Positions 33,329 through 42,344 of a stretch of 55,576 bases of DNA are shown one piece after another. The notes under the pieces are model-generated. The model did no database searches and was not told the origin of the DNA. It worked only from the letters and a program-made list of their open reading frames with translations. The stretch is from positions 1-55,576 of the forward strand of contig JANXRG010000063.1 of assembly GCA_025353105.1 (NCBI GenBank). Direction: 5' to 3'. The translations under genes were made by a program, and so were the position numbers. Position 1 is the stretch's first letter; each line of letters begins with the position of its first letter. The DNA is from Verrucomicrobiota bacterium. GTDB lineage: Bacteria > Verrucomicrobiota > Verrucomicrobiia > Chthoniobacterales > SZAS-18.

Positions 33329-33461
33329 CACGCGCGCCGCAGTCCGGCCGTTGACGATGACGCGCGCGCCCTCAGCCGCAAGAGTTTTTGCGATGGCAAA
33401 GCCGATTCCCGCGGTTGACCCTGGTGATCAGGGCGGTCTGGTCAACGATTTTCAGGTTCAT
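33329..33461 (-). pseudogene. N-terminal remnant of an SDR gene, frameshifted
   Basis: From the ATG at 33461 the minus strand reads MNLKIVDQTALIT. After one extra base it continues GSTAGIGFAIAKTLAAEGAR and VIVNGRTAARV. The joined segments are the classical SDR opening (TGxxxGIG). Homology ends near 33329 and nothing downstream restores the fold. The 525-bp gap 33081-33605 holds no other gene. It looks like decay of a complete dehydrogenase gene, now cut to about 44 codons. Confidence 0.8.
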
Positions 33462-33605
33462 GTTTTTAGAGAGAGGGTTGAGCGGGTCGGCCGTGATTCG
33501 TTTCCCACTCTGCGTGGCCATTGCCACCCGCAAAATAATTTTCCTCTCATCATCGACGGGCGATTCCCTCTCGCGCGCACCGCCGTTCGGGCCCAAGCTT
33601 TCGGC

Positions 33606-34643
33606 ATGGCTCCCGCTTCGAATCGTCAGTTCCTCCTCAAACGCCGCCCGACCGGACTCGTCACGCGCGACGATTTCGAATGCCGCGAGACCGCCATCCC
33701 CTCGCCCGGCTCCGGCGAGGCGCTCGTGCGAAATCTGTTTCTATCGTTCGATCCCTCGCAGCGCATTTGGATCACCGACATGCCCGGCTACATGCCGCCG
33801 GTCGCGATTGGCGAGGTCATGCGCGCCCACGGCATCGGCCAGGTCATCCTGTCAAATGATCCGCAGCTCCCCGTGGGCTCGCTGGTGCATGGTTTGATCG
33901 GCTGGCAGGACTATGTCGTCAGCAGCAAGTCCGTTCCGTTTGGTTTCACCCCCTTGCCCCTGCGCCTGCCCGTGCCGCCTGAGGTCATGCTCAGCGTGCT
34001 CGGCATGACCGGCATCACGGCGTATTTCGGCCTGCGTGAAATCGGCGCGCCGAAACCGGGCGAGACCGTGGTGATCTCGGCCGCAGCCGGAGCGGTCGGC
34101 TCCATCGCGGGGCAGATCGCGAAAATCGAGGGCTGTCGAGTGGTGGGGCTTGCGGGCTCCGACGACAAATGCACCTGGCTCACCCAGGATCTCGGGTTCG
34201 ACGCCGCCATCAACTACAAGGCGGCGGATTGGAAGAAACAACTTCGCGCAGCCTGCCCGAAAGGAGTCGACATCGATTTTGAAAACGTCGGCGGGGAAAT
34301 CATGCAGGCAGTCTTCTCGATGCTGAACTTGCATGCACGGGTCGTGCTCTGCGGACTCATCACGGGTTACAACGGCGACAATCCGACCGCCAGCCTCGTT
34401 GATCTCGGGCCGATCCTGGTCAAGCGCGTGCGCATCGAGGGGTTCATCGTGCTCGATTACGCGAAGCGCTACCTCGAAGCCGTGACGCAACTCGGACAGT
34501 GGCTTGCGGCGGGGAAAATCAAGCACCGCGAAACGATCGTGGAGGGACTCGAGCACGCGCCCGAGACGCTCAACCGCTTGTTCGACGGCGACAAGCTCGG
34601 CAAGCTGCTGCTCAAGATTGCCGAAGCGCCCATAAAGCCGTAA
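33606..34643 (+). CDS. NADP-dependent MDR oxidoreductase (zinc-free, CurA-like)
   Basis: A 345-residue medium-chain reductase of the leukotriene-B4-dehydrogenase/CurA type, reducing activated double bonds with NADPH. Visible features are the catalytic-domain segment FLSFDPSQRIWITDMPGYMPP, then VLGMTGITAYFGLREIGAPK. The coenzyme loop is VVISAAAGAVGSIAGQIAK (AxxGxxG). IDFENVGGEIMQAVF is the family IDVYFDNVGG-type element. There are no zinc ligands. The ATG at 33606 was chosen from the typical NRQFLLKRRPTG opening; the frame continues upstream over the SDR remnant, which is not coding for this protein. No clear operon partners. Confidence 0.88.
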   Translation: MAPASNRQFLLKRRPTGLVTRDDFECRETAIPSPGSGEALVRNLFLSFDPSQRIWITDMPGYMPPVAIGEVMRAHGIGQVILSNDPQLPVGSLVHGLIGWQDYVVSSKSVPFGFTPLPLRLPVPPEVMLSVLGMTGITAYFGLREIGAPKPGETVVISAAAGAVGSIAGQIAKIEGCRVVGLAGSDDKCTWLTQDLGFDAAINYKAADWKKQLRAACPKGVDIDFENVGGEIMQAVFSMLNLHARVVLCGLITGYNGDNPTASLVDLGPILVKRVRIEGFIVLDYAKRYLEAVTQLGQWLAAGKIKHRETIVEGLEHAPETLNRLFDGDKLGKLLLKIAEAPIKP

Positions 34644-34715
34644 TCAAGGTGGTTGCTCCGGGCGCGTTTTGACCATCACTCGCAAATCCACTTTCCTGCG
34701 CGATGTTCGACCGTC

Positions 34716-35078
34716 ATGCCCACCAACGTTCTCGGTGCTGAATTGGAATGCTGCTGTGCGAATCCGCCGACCGGCTATTTTCGCGACGGCTATTGCCGGA
34801 CGGCGGCCGACGACAAGGGCCTCCATACCGTTTGCGCGGAGATGACGGCCGAATTTCTCGAATTCTCAGCGGCGGCCGGAAACGATCTCAGCACGCCCCA
34901 CCCGGATTGGGATTTTCCCGGACTTGCGGCCGGGGACCGCTGGTGCCTGTGCGTCGAACGGTGGAAGGAAGCGCTCGAAGCCGGGGTCGCGCCACCCGTC
35001 GTGATCGGCGCCTGCCAGATCTCCGCGCTGGAATTTGTCTCGCTGGAAGATCTGCAGGCCCACGCGCTCACCCGCTAG
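34716..35078 (+). CDS. DUF2237-family protein
   Basis: A 120-residue soluble protein with the DUF2237 pattern: MPTNVLGAELECCCANPPTG, YFRDGYCRTAADDKGLHTVC, then GDRWCLCVERWKEALEAG. A Cys cluster is retained. Function is unknown in the family; the cysteines suggest metal or redox involvement. The ATG at 34716 begins MPTNVLG, the family start. Its 3' end overlaps the convergent GH1 gene by 11 bases. Confidence 0.85.
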   Translation: MPTNVLGAELECCCANPPTGYFRDGYCRTAADDKGLHTVCAEMTAEFLEFSAAAGNDLSTPHPDWDFPGLAAGDRWCLCVERWKEALEAGVAPPVVIGACQISALEFVSLEDLQAHALTR

Positions 35079-36612
35079 CCAGCCCGGGCCCGTCCGCGCC
35101 CGGGTCCATTCGCGCGCGCGCGGCGCGAATGACGGCCGCGTATGTGGCCGACGCGTCGTCGCCGTCCGGGTCGACGGCGTTTCGCTCGAGGCTCCGCGGA
35201 AAATCAATCGAGAAGAGACCAAACCGCGGCGTGTAGGTGCCCCATTCGTAGTTATCGAAGAGCGACCAGTGCAGGTAACCGACGAGCGGGACGCCCTCCG
35301 CGACGATCTTTTCGACCTCGTGCACATGCAGCCGCAGGAACTGGCTGCGCGTCATTCGGTCGCGCCGGGTTCCGCGCCGCCGCGCCGGGGCCTGCGGCTT
35401 TCGGCGCAACGCCATACCGTTCTCGGCGATCAAGACCGGCCGCCCGAAGTCCGCGGCGTAATGCCGGCAGAAAAAATGCAGTCCGCGCGGCAACACCCGC
35501 CAGTCCCACCACTTGCTCGTGATCGTCGCGAGCATCCATGCGCGAAACGAGCGGTTCTTGAATTCGTGATCCCAGATCACGGGAAACCGGAACACGTGCG
35601 CCGCGAACGGATCGTAGTAGTCGAGTCCGATAAAGTCGATCAGCCGCGCGCGCGGCGAGGCATAGATGGCGTCGAGCAACGGGGCGAAGGCAGAGGCGTC
35701 GAAGTTCCGGCAACCGATCCAGTTGCTGACGCGCTTGAGCACAGCGCCAAAATAGTAGGAGGCGTCCCGGTGCAGCGGCAGGCGTGCGTCCTTGAACGCG
35801 CGCTCAAAATCACGAGCGTAGCCGCCGATGTACGGTCCGAGCTCCGTCCGCGCCACGCCGCGTTCGCGGGCGCAGACGAGGTCAAGCAGCAGCTTGTCGG
35901 ACCAATAAAGATCGCTGCAGTAATTGTTGAACGTGACGTGCGGGGGTTCCCATCCGCGTGCCGCCGCGAGGTCGTGCAGGACGTTGTAGGCGAGGACGTG
36001 CGCGCGCAAAAGCTGGCTGGAGGCGGTGGTCATCGTGGCCAGGCCGCGACGCGGCCCAGCGGGAAATTGCCGACCAAGGTACGAATTGAGCACGAGCATG
36101 TTCGGCTCGTTGATCGTGATGAACCAGCGCAGCGGGCGCGGCAGTCTCTCGCTCACATAGGCCACCGTCGTTCGAACGTACGACGCAAAAAGCTCCGCGG
36201 TGGCGGGTTCGAGCCATGGGTCGGTTCCGAGCCATGCGGGGTGCACGAAATGATGCAGGGTGATGACCGGTTCGAGGCCGTGGCGCTGGCAGGCCGTAAA
36301 CATCGCGACGTAATGATCGAGCGCGGCGAAATCGAAAGGAGGCGGTGGTCCGGGTTCGCGTCCAAACGTGGGCTGAATCCGGCACCACTCGAGCCCGAGG
36401 CGAAATGCGTTCAAGCCAAGCTCACGGCCGCGGGCAAAATCCCCCTCGTAACGATTCCAAAAATCCGCCGCCCCGCCGACGACCGCGACGTCACCCCGCG
36501 TTTCTGCGACGGCCCAGTTTGTTTGCGGTTCGCCGCTTCCGTTGTACCCGCCCTCGGCTTGATACGCGGAGGTGGCGACACCCCACAGGAACGCGCCATT
36601 CATGCGCGTCAT
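35068..36612 (-). CDS. GH1 family glycosidase (beta-glucosidase-like)
   Basis: A 514-residue (beta/alpha)8 glycosidase. Family 1 features are the opening FLWGVATSAYQAEGG, acid/base glutamate in FITINEPN (E169), the subsite motif LEWCRIQP, and the nucleophile in VLIAENGMAL (about residue 390). The C-terminal YLHWSLFDNYEWG supplies the aglycone tryptophans. No signal peptide is visible, so it acts in the cytosol, on phosphorylated or imported beta-glycosides or on a glycolipid intermediate. Its ATG overlaps the glycosyltransferase stop by four bases (ATGA), so it is the last gene of the operon. That placement next to a glycolipid synthase is unusual. Confidence 0.92.
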   Translation of the reverse strand: MTRMNGAFLWGVATSAYQAEGGYNGSGEPQTNWAVAETRGDVAVVGGAADFWNRYEGDFARGRELGLNAFRLGLEWCRIQPTFGREPGPPPPFDFAALDHYVAMFTACQRHGLEPVITLHHFVHPAWLGTDPWLEPATAELFASYVRTTVAYVSERLPRPLRWFITINEPNMLVLNSYLGRQFPAGPRRGLATMTTASSQLLRAHVLAYNVLHDLAAARGWEPPHVTFNNYCSDLYWSDKLLLDLVCARERGVARTELGPYIGGYARDFERAFKDARLPLHRDASYYFGAVLKRVSNWIGCRNFDASAFAPLLDAIYASPRARLIDFIGLDYYDPFAAHVFRFPVIWDHEFKNRSFRAWMLATITSKWWDWRVLPRGLHFFCRHYAADFGRPVLIAENGMALRRKPQAPARRRGTRRDRMTRSQFLRLHVHEVEKIVAEGVPLVGYLHWSLFDNYEWGTYTPRFGLFSIDFPRSLERNAVDPDGDDASATYAAVIRAARARMDPGADGPGLASG

Positions 36613-37799
36613 TCGCGGGCCGCCGCGAGACCGATGGCCTGGCGTTGCTCGACCTCGAGCGCGAGCGGAGGCAGTCCATTCTCAAGATCATCCAGCAGGG
36701 TATCCACCACGGTTCGTGCGGCGCCCGGCCGACCGAGGGCAAGCGCGTTTCTTCGCATGGCGGCGAGACGTTCGGGGTGGTCAAGCAATCGATCGATCTT
36801 GAACGGCATCGTCGTCAGCTCATTGCACCGGACCGCCGCGCCCTCCTCGAGGAGATGATCGGAATTGCGCTCCTCCTGACCGGGGATCGGCGAGAAGATG
36901 ACCATCGGCAACCCACACGCCATCGCCTCGGACGTCGTCAGGCCGCCCGGCTTCCCGATGAAGAGATCGCTGATGTGCATCAGTTCCTGCATCCGATCCG
37001 AGTAACCAAGGATGAGAAACTTCCGATTCTCCGCGCCTGCCGCCTGAGTCACCCGCTGTTTCACCTCCTCGCTGCGACCGCACGTCACGATCGTCTGGGT
37101 CTCGTTCTGCAGCAGCTTCAGTCGCTCGACCATGAGCTCCGTCGGACCCAAACCCAGCGCGCCCGCGGAGAGCAACATCGTCGGCCGGTCGGGGTCGAGC
37201 CCATACGCGGCCCGCACCGCCCGGCGATCCACCGGCGCGGCGAAAACGGGATCGATCGGAATGCCTGATACCGTGATGCGCTCCGGCGGCAGACCGAGCG
37301 CCTCCAGGTGAGCCTTGGTTTCGTCCAACGCCACAAAGTAGCGGTGAAAGAGCCGCGAAAGCCACATCGCGTGACAGTCGTAGTCGGTGACGACGATCGA
37401 ATGGTGGGTCAGAAGCTTCTCCTTTTCGAGCAGATGCGAAACGATCCCTGCCGGCATGAAATGTGTGCAGACGGTGAGGTCCGGGTCGAAATCACGAATG
37501 AATTTGATCAGTTTCGGCAGATTGAGCCGGTCAAGCTGCTCGCGCGCCGCTTCGCCTTTCCACGGCTCGTCGCTCGCCTTGTAAACCCAGCCGAGCACCT
37601 CCGGCGCGGACCGGGCCAGCTTCAAGTAGAGCGTTGAGTAAAACTCGCGGAAGAGCTTGTTGGTGAACTTCAGCGCGTCCTCGTGGATGACCCGCCCCAC
37701 GCGCGGATCGCGGGCGAATTCCTTCTCGAGCGCCTGGGCCGCGCGCACGTGGCCCGTGCCCGCGCTGGTCGATAAAATCAAGACGCGCCTCTTTTCCAT
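36609..37799 (-). CDS. MGDG-synthase/UgtP-type glycosyltransferase
   Basis: A 396-residue GT28-like enzyme that would transfer a sugar from UDP- or GDP-sugar to diacylglycerol. The N-terminal STSAGTGHVRAAQALEKEF matches the MGD1/UgtP lipid-binding start, PDLTVCTHFMPAGIVSHLL is in the first Rossmann domain, and DLFIGKPGGLTTSEAMACG in the second forms the nucleotide-sugar site. The ATG at 37799 (MEKRRVLILS) is chosen over a 27-codon longer frame. It lies between the PAP2-phosphatase fusion (46-bp gap) and GH1. PAP2 could make the diacylglycerol that it glycosylates. Confidence 0.88.
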   Translation of the reverse strand: MEKRRVLILSTSAGTGHVRAAQALEKEFARDPRVGRVIHEDALKFTNKLFREFYSTLYLKLARSAPEVLGWVYKASDEPWKGEAAREQLDRLNLPKLIKFIRDFDPDLTVCTHFMPAGIVSHLLEKEKLLTHHSIVVTDYDCHAMWLSRLFHRYFVALDETKAHLEALGLPPERITVSGIPIDPVFAAPVDRRAVRAAYGLDPDRPTMLLSAGALGLGPTELMVERLKLLQNETQTIVTCGRSEEVKQRVTQAAGAENRKFLILGYSDRMQELMHISDLFIGKPGGLTTSEAMACGLPMVIFSPIPGQEERNSDHLLEEGAAVRCNELTTMPFKIDRLLDHPERLAAMRRNALALGRPGAARTVVDTLLDDLENGLPPLALEVEQRQAIGLAAARE

Positions 37800-37845
37800 G
37801 GCCGAGCTTGCCACGAGCCGTGCCGATCCGAAAGACCGGGACGCT

Positions 37846-39144
37846 TCACCCCGCCGGTTGACGCGCGAGTCCCGCGTCAAATTTCCGCAGTGCTGCCTCG
37901 GCCTCGGGCCGGATCACAATCGATGGCCGGACCGCGCGGAGCATGGCCATTGCCTCGTCGGCATCCGCCGCCCGCCCGCTCGCGACGAGCCACGCACCGA
38001 CGACCGCCGCGCTGCGCGAGTAGCCGATCTTGCAGTGCACGTAAACTTTTCCGCCGATCACATGCGCGTCGATGAAGCTCACCGCCTCCCGCAGCTGCGC
38101 TGGCGTTGGCGCGGTCAGGTCGAGAATCGGCAGATTGCGATATGCGGCCAAACGGAACAGCGATGCCTCGGAAAACTCCGCCGTCAGATCCAGCACCGCC
38201 GTCACGCCGTCCCGAAGCGCGTCCGCCGCTTCCTGGTCATCCAATTGCCGGCCGATGAGCACGCCGCGGACGACCTCATCCCATGGGTGACATTGGCGCT
38301 GATAATGCCAGAGCGAAATTTGCTGTGCGAAGAGCGTCGGCGCGAGCAAGAAGCGCGCACTCCACGGCAGCGTTCCGGCCCGTTTTCGATAAATGCCGGG
38401 GCCGATTCCGAAATACCCCGAGGCGACAATGCCCAAAGCCAGCGCCGGCCAGAGCAGCCACAGTCCCCACGGACGGGTCAGGACGGCGGCGATCGCCAGC
38501 GTCAGCGCACCGACGACGTAAGAGGCGCCCAGTCGCGGGTTCGGTGGGACCGCGGACTTCGCTCGCGATTCCGGAACAAAATAGAAACAAAATGCGGCAA
38601 GGACAAAGCCGCCGACCACGTCGATGAAATGATGTTGGTAGGTCAACAGCGCCGAAATGGCGATGAGGCTGAACCACACGTTCGAGAGTGCGCGCCAGGG
38701 GCCGGATGAATGTCGCGCATAGTGCACACCCAGAATGCCGCAGAACGCGATGTGCAGCGAGGGCAGCAGGTTGAAGGGCCGATCAAGCTCGCAGAACTGC
38801 CGGAAGACCGCGCCGAGCCAGCCCGCCGCATCCGGGCGCTCGACCGCCAGTTGCAGCGGCAGGAGAAGAAAGCAGGCCCCCGCCACGAAAATGGCCATCG
38901 CGACGCGGCGCGAAAACGTCCGCAGCTCCACCTCGTCATCGCAAAGGAATGGTGCCGCGACGAAGAACCCATCAATCGACGTGTAGGGCAGGATGAAGAA
39001 TGGCACGAATGGGATGAATCGCTCCCACGCAAAATAAATCGTCCCGACCCCGGAACGCTGCGCCGTGATCCAGCTGCAGCCGCCGTAGACGACGATGAAG
39101 AGCGCCGACAGGAGCGCCGAAGCCTTGAGCGCGCGGATTTTCAT
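37846..39144 (-). CDS. PAP2 / dual-specificity phosphatase fusion membrane protein
   Basis: A 432-residue protein. The N-terminal half is an integral-membrane PAP2 phosphatase: several hydrophobic helices, NLLPSLHIAFCGILGVHYA and YQHHFIDVVGG with the phosphohydrolase His/Ser residues. The C-terminal half is a cytosolic dual-specificity phosphatase with the signature KVYVHCKIGYSRSAAVVG (HCxxGxxRS, catalytic Cys about residue 370). Two phosphatases in one chain could act on a phosphatidyl-phosphate and a phosphoinositide-like or phosphoprotein substrate. The ATGA overlap with the upstream hydrolase-methyltransferase gene indicates strict co-translation. The ATG at 39144 is the first Met before the membrane helix. 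Confidence 0.9.
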   Translation of the reverse strand: MKIRALKASALLSALFIVVYGGCSWITAQRSGVGTIYFAWERFIPFVPFFILPYTSIDGFFVAAPFLCDDEVELRTFSRRVAMAIFVAGACFLLLPLQLAVERPDAAGWLGAVFRQFCELDRPFNLLPSLHIAFCGILGVHYARHSSGPWRALSNVWFSLIAISALLTYQHHFIDVVGGFVLAAFCFYFVPESRAKSAVPPNPRLGASYVVGALTLAIAAVLTRPWGLWLLWPALALGIVASGYFGIGPGIYRKRAGTLPWSARFLLAPTLFAQQISLWHYQRQCHPWDEVVRGVLIGRQLDDQEAADALRDGVTAVLDLTAEFSEASLFRLAAYRNLPILDLTAPTPAQLREAVSFIDAHVIGGKVYVHCKIGYSRSAAVVGAWLVASGRAADADEAMAMLRAVRPSIVIRPEAEAALRKFDAGLARQPAG

Positions 39145-40862
39145 GTCCCGATCCGCCGCGCCACCGACACGCTGAAGATGCCCCATTCGTCGATCTCCTC
39201 ACGCATCTTCTCAAAGCCCGCCGCGCCCACGAGCTCGTCCATTTCGGCCTGCGTGCGCCGGCGCATGATCCACGGCTGGCCCTCCCGATTCACCAGCACC
39301 CGGGCGATAAACTCCACCTGAGGATGCCACGGTTGATTCGTGTAAATGAGGTGGCCGCCCGGTTCGATCGCATCCGCCAATCCAGCCAATGACGTGCGCA
39401 CGGGCGCATTCTCCGGGAACAATTCGTACAAGCCGGAAACGATTCCGATCGTCGGCCGCGGCTTCAGGCCCGCCAGCGAAGCGCGATCGAAGGCATCACC
39501 GTGGGCAATTGTCGCGCCGGTGAGCTTCAACTCGTCCGCAAGCCTCGTCGCCACTTCGAGATTCTCCTGCTTGTAGTCTCGAAGCGTCGCGGTCGCGGGA
39601 ATGTTCGTGAGACGATGAAGCGTCTCGAGCACGTAGCGCCCGCCGCCGCACGCAATGTCGAGCAACCGCACGGGCCGGCCGGCGGCATGGGCCTCCTCCA
39701 TCAACTCGCCCAATAGCTTCTCGAGATGCACGCGCCGCTGCCGGATGCCGCGCCAGCCGAGGCTGTTGAGAAAATTGTGATCGATGAGTTTGCCAAGTGA
39801 CGTCCGGCCGCGGGTGCGATTTTCGTATACGTAATCCAGCGTCACGCCGGAATCGAAACCCGTGCGCCAGCCGAGACGGACGCCGTCACTTAGCGGGCCC
39901 ACCGTCTTCATGAACCCCCGCGTCACCGCGAACATCGGATTGCCGGGCCCCCGCAGCCGGTCGTATTCCATCTTCGTGTAACCATGCTGGTCCGCGTCGA
40001 GCAGCGTCGGTGTGGCCGACGGGCCGGCGAACCGCTCGACGATAAACTCGCGGCACGTTTCAAATACGATCTTCCGATCCTTCTCGTGGAAGATCGCGTG
40101 GTTGAAGCCAGCCAAGACCGTCATCCGCTTCACCGGCGATGAGAGCCGATCGAAAAACTGCCGCTGCGCGGAGAGACTCACGACCCAGTCGGTGTCCGCG
40201 CTCAAGATCAAAGTCGGCACGTGGATCGCGCCCGCGTCATCGAGCAGGCGCGTCGACGTGTCGTGCAAATCGAGCAGGATGTTGACCGCGATTTGCCGGA
40301 AGATCAGGGAATCGGCCTCATAGCTCGCCGCTTCCGCGGGGTCGTGGGTGAGCATTTTTGCCTTCACGTAGCTCTTCACGAAGCCCGGCCCGAACAGCTT
40401 CTGTTTGAGCCGCAACGCGGGCACCGCGAGCGGGACATAGAGCTTCACCCGGAAAGCCGGCGTTCCGAGAATCAGTGCGCGAATCGGCGGCGCGTAATCA
40501 TGCACCCACGCGGTGGCGGTCACCGCACCGACGCTGTGCGCCAGCACGACCATGTCTGCCACGCGGATGCCGCGTTGTTCGGAAATGTGGCGGACAAACG
40601 CGTCTGTATCCTTGATCACGGCGGCAAGATTCGGGGCGGAACCTCGCTCGCCGGGCGAGCGGCCGTGGCCGCGCGCATCCCAGGCGAATACCGCCACATC
40701 CGTGAGATTCAGCGCGTCGACCAGTTCCTGCCAGCGGCCGGAGTGCTCATGCCCGCGATGGAAAAGCACGAGGGCCTTCCGGGCGGCCGGCGCGGGCGAC
40801 CAGGCGCGGTAGAAGAGCTCGGTCCCGTCCCAGGACACCATGGTGTGTTCGGTCAGATTCAT
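39141..40862 (-). CDS. Alpha/beta hydrolase - SAM methyltransferase fusion
   Basis: A 573-residue two-domain protein. The N-terminal domain (1-285) is an alpha/beta hydrolase of monoacylglycerol-lipase appearance: LFHRGHEHSGRW, AWDARGHGRSPG, and the nucleophile elbow VLAHSVGAV (Ser) with the histidine in AGFNHAIFHEKD. A linker leads to a class I SAM methyltransferase (from about 385) with motif I in LLDIACGGGRYVLETL and GIVSGLYELFPEN later. Fusions of this kind recur in bacteria beside PAP2-phosphatase fusions, lipid cytidylyltransferases and acyltransferases. The exact lipid substrate is unknown. It is the first gene of the operon. No signal peptide. Confidence 0.9.
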   Translation of the reverse strand: MNLTEHTMVSWDGTELFYRAWSPAPAARKALVLFHRGHEHSGRWQELVDALNLTDVAVFAWDARGHGRSPGERGSAPNLAAVIKDTDAFVRHISEQRGIRVADMVVLAHSVGAVTATAWVHDYAPPIRALILGTPAFRVKLYVPLAVPALRLKQKLFGPGFVKSYVKAKMLTHDPAEAASYEADSLIFRQIAVNILLDLHDTSTRLLDDAGAIHVPTLILSADTDWVVSLSAQRQFFDRLSSPVKRMTVLAGFNHAIFHEKDRKIVFETCREFIVERFAGPSATPTLLDADQHGYTKMEYDRLRGPGNPMFAVTRGFMKTVGPLSDGVRLGWRTGFDSGVTLDYVYENRTRGRTSLGKLIDHNFLNSLGWRGIRQRRVHLEKLLGELMEEAHAAGRPVRLLDIACGGGRYVLETLHRLTNIPATATLRDYKQENLEVATRLADELKLTGATIAHGDAFDRASLAGLKPRPTIGIVSGLYELFPENAPVRTSLAGLADAIEPGGHLIYTNQPWHPQVEFIARVLVNREGQPWIMRRRTQAEMDELVGAAGFEKMREEIDEWGIFSVSVARRIGT

Positions 40863-40918
40863 GCGGGTAAATGACTGCGCAGCCTCATTTCATCGCATCG
40901 AAACGTCCGCTGTCAGCC

Positions 40919-41620
40919 TCACAAACCGAGATACGCTTTCCGCACGTCCTCGTTCGCCAGCAATTCCGCGCCCGTGCCGGACAGGACCAACCGGCCCGCT
41001 TCGAGCACATAGCCGTGCTGCGCGAGGGCAAGCGCGTGCTGCGTGTTCTGCTCAATCAGGAGAATGGTTACACCGGTCGCGTTGATTTCCTGCACCACGC
41101 GAAACATTTCCTCGACCAGCAGCGGCGCGAGCCCGAGCGACGGCTCGTCGAACATCAGAAGTTTCGGATCCGCCATTAGGCCCCGGCTGATCGCCACCAT
41201 CTGCTGCTCACCACCCGAGAGCGTCCCGGCCTCCTGCCGCTGCCGCTCCTTCACGCGCGGAAAAATGGAAAACACTTTTTCCAGTCGCTCCGCGCGGCCG
41301 GCCTTCGGCGTCGAGTACGCTCCCATCAGGAGATTCTCCAGCACCGACATCTCCGGGAACAGGCGGCGGGCCTCGGGCACATGGACGATGCCTCGCCGGA
41401 CGATTTCCGTCGACTCGGCGCCGTCGATGCGCACGCCGTTGAAGATGATCTTTCCGCTTTTCGGCTTCAACAGGCCCGAGAGCGTCCGCAGAGTGGTCGT
41501 CTTTCCCGCGCCGTTGGCACCGACCAACGCCACGATTTCACCTTGCGGAACGATGAAGCTCACGTCCCACAACGCGGGCACGCGGCCGTACGAAACCTGC
41601 AGATGCTCGACTTCAAGCAT
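40919..41620 (-). CDS. livF: Branched-chain amino-acid-type ABC transporter ATPase LivF
   Basis: A 233-residue ABC ATPase of the LivF type. Walker A is VGANGAGKTTTLRTL, the signature is TLSGGEQQMVAISRGLM, and Walker B is PKLLMFDEPSLGLAPLL, the last being diagnostic of LivF. It overlaps the end of livG by eight bases. Last gene of the importer operon. Confidence 0.93.
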   Translation of the reverse strand: MLEVEHLQVSYGRVPALWDVSFIVPQGEIVALVGANGAGKTTTLRTLSGLLKPKSGKIIFNGVRIDGAESTEIVRRGIVHVPEARRLFPEMSVLENLLMGAYSTPKAGRAERLEKVFSIFPRVKERQRQEAGTLSGGEQQMVAISRGLMADPKLLMFDEPSLGLAPLLVEEMFRVVQEINATGVTILLIEQNTQHALALAQHGYVLEAGRLVLSGTGAELLANEDVRKAYLGL

Positions 41621-42344
41621 GGGCGGCCCCCTCTCCGAGGTAGGCGGCGATCACGTCCCGGTTCTTCACGATCTCCCGGGGCGGCGCGTCGCCGATCTTC
41701 ACGCCGTGGTGCAGGACAATCACGCGATCCGAGATCCGCATGATGGCCTTCATGTGGTGTTCCACGAGCATGATCGTGACGCCCTGATCGCGAATTCTCT
41801 GAACCAACTGGCAGGCCTCATCAATTTCCGTGGGATTGAGTCCGCCCATGGGTTCGTCGAGAAAGAGAATCTTCGGCCGCGTGGCCAGCGCGCGCGCGAT
41901 CTCGAGCCGCTTCTGCTCACCGAGAGTCAGGTCCGATGCGTTGCGTTCCACCTGCCCGGACAGGCCCACGATGCCGAGCATGCGCTTCGCCTCGGCCTCC
42001 GCGCTGGCGCGACGCGGCTCGTGCAGGAAGGCGGCGAGCGTCACGTTCTCCAGCACCGGGAGATTGCGGAACGGTTTGACGATCTGGAACGTGCGAGCAA
42101 TGCCCCGCTTGACGACCGCGTGGGGTTTCAATCCCACCACGCTTCGCCCCTCGAGCATCACTTCGCCCGAGGTCGGCGGAATGAAGCCGGCCATCAGGTT
42201 GAAGGCGGTCGTCTTGCCCGCGCCGTTGGGACCGATCAGGCCGAGGATTTCGCCCGGCTTCAACTCAAAGGACAGTCCCGCGACGGCCCTCAGGCCGCCG
42301 AAGTCCTTCGTCAGATTGGTGACGGAAAGAAGCTCCATCCTCAC
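41613..42344 (-). CDS. livG: Branched-chain amino-acid-type ABC transporter ATPase LivG
   Basis: A 243-residue ABC ATPase of the LivG type: Walker A IGPNGAGKTTAFNLMAGF, IARTFQIVKPFRNLPVLENV as in LivG, signature LTLGEQKRLEIARALA (LTLGEQ in place of LSGGQ), Walker B ILFLDEPMGGLNPTE. It forms the nucleotide-binding heterodimer with LivF. It overlaps livM by four bases and livF by eight. Confidence 0.93.
   Translation of the reverse strand: MRMELLSVTNLTKDFGGLRAVAGLSFELKPGEILGLIGPNGAGKTTAFNLMAGFIPPTSGEVMLEGRSVVGLKPHAVVKRGIARTFQIVKPFRNLPVLENVTLAAFLHEPRRASAEAEAKRMLGIVGLSGQVERNASDLTLGEQKRLEIARALATRPKILFLDEPMGGLNPTEIDEACQLVQRIRDQGVTIMLVEHHMKAIMRISDRVIVLHHGVKIGDAPPREIVKNRDVIAAYLGEGAAHA

Noticed and set aside
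35035-36858. A 607-residue open frame antisense to the GH1 gene.
   Set aside because: The minus strand carries a GH1 enzyme with both catalytic glutamates; the opposite frame has no recognisable motif.
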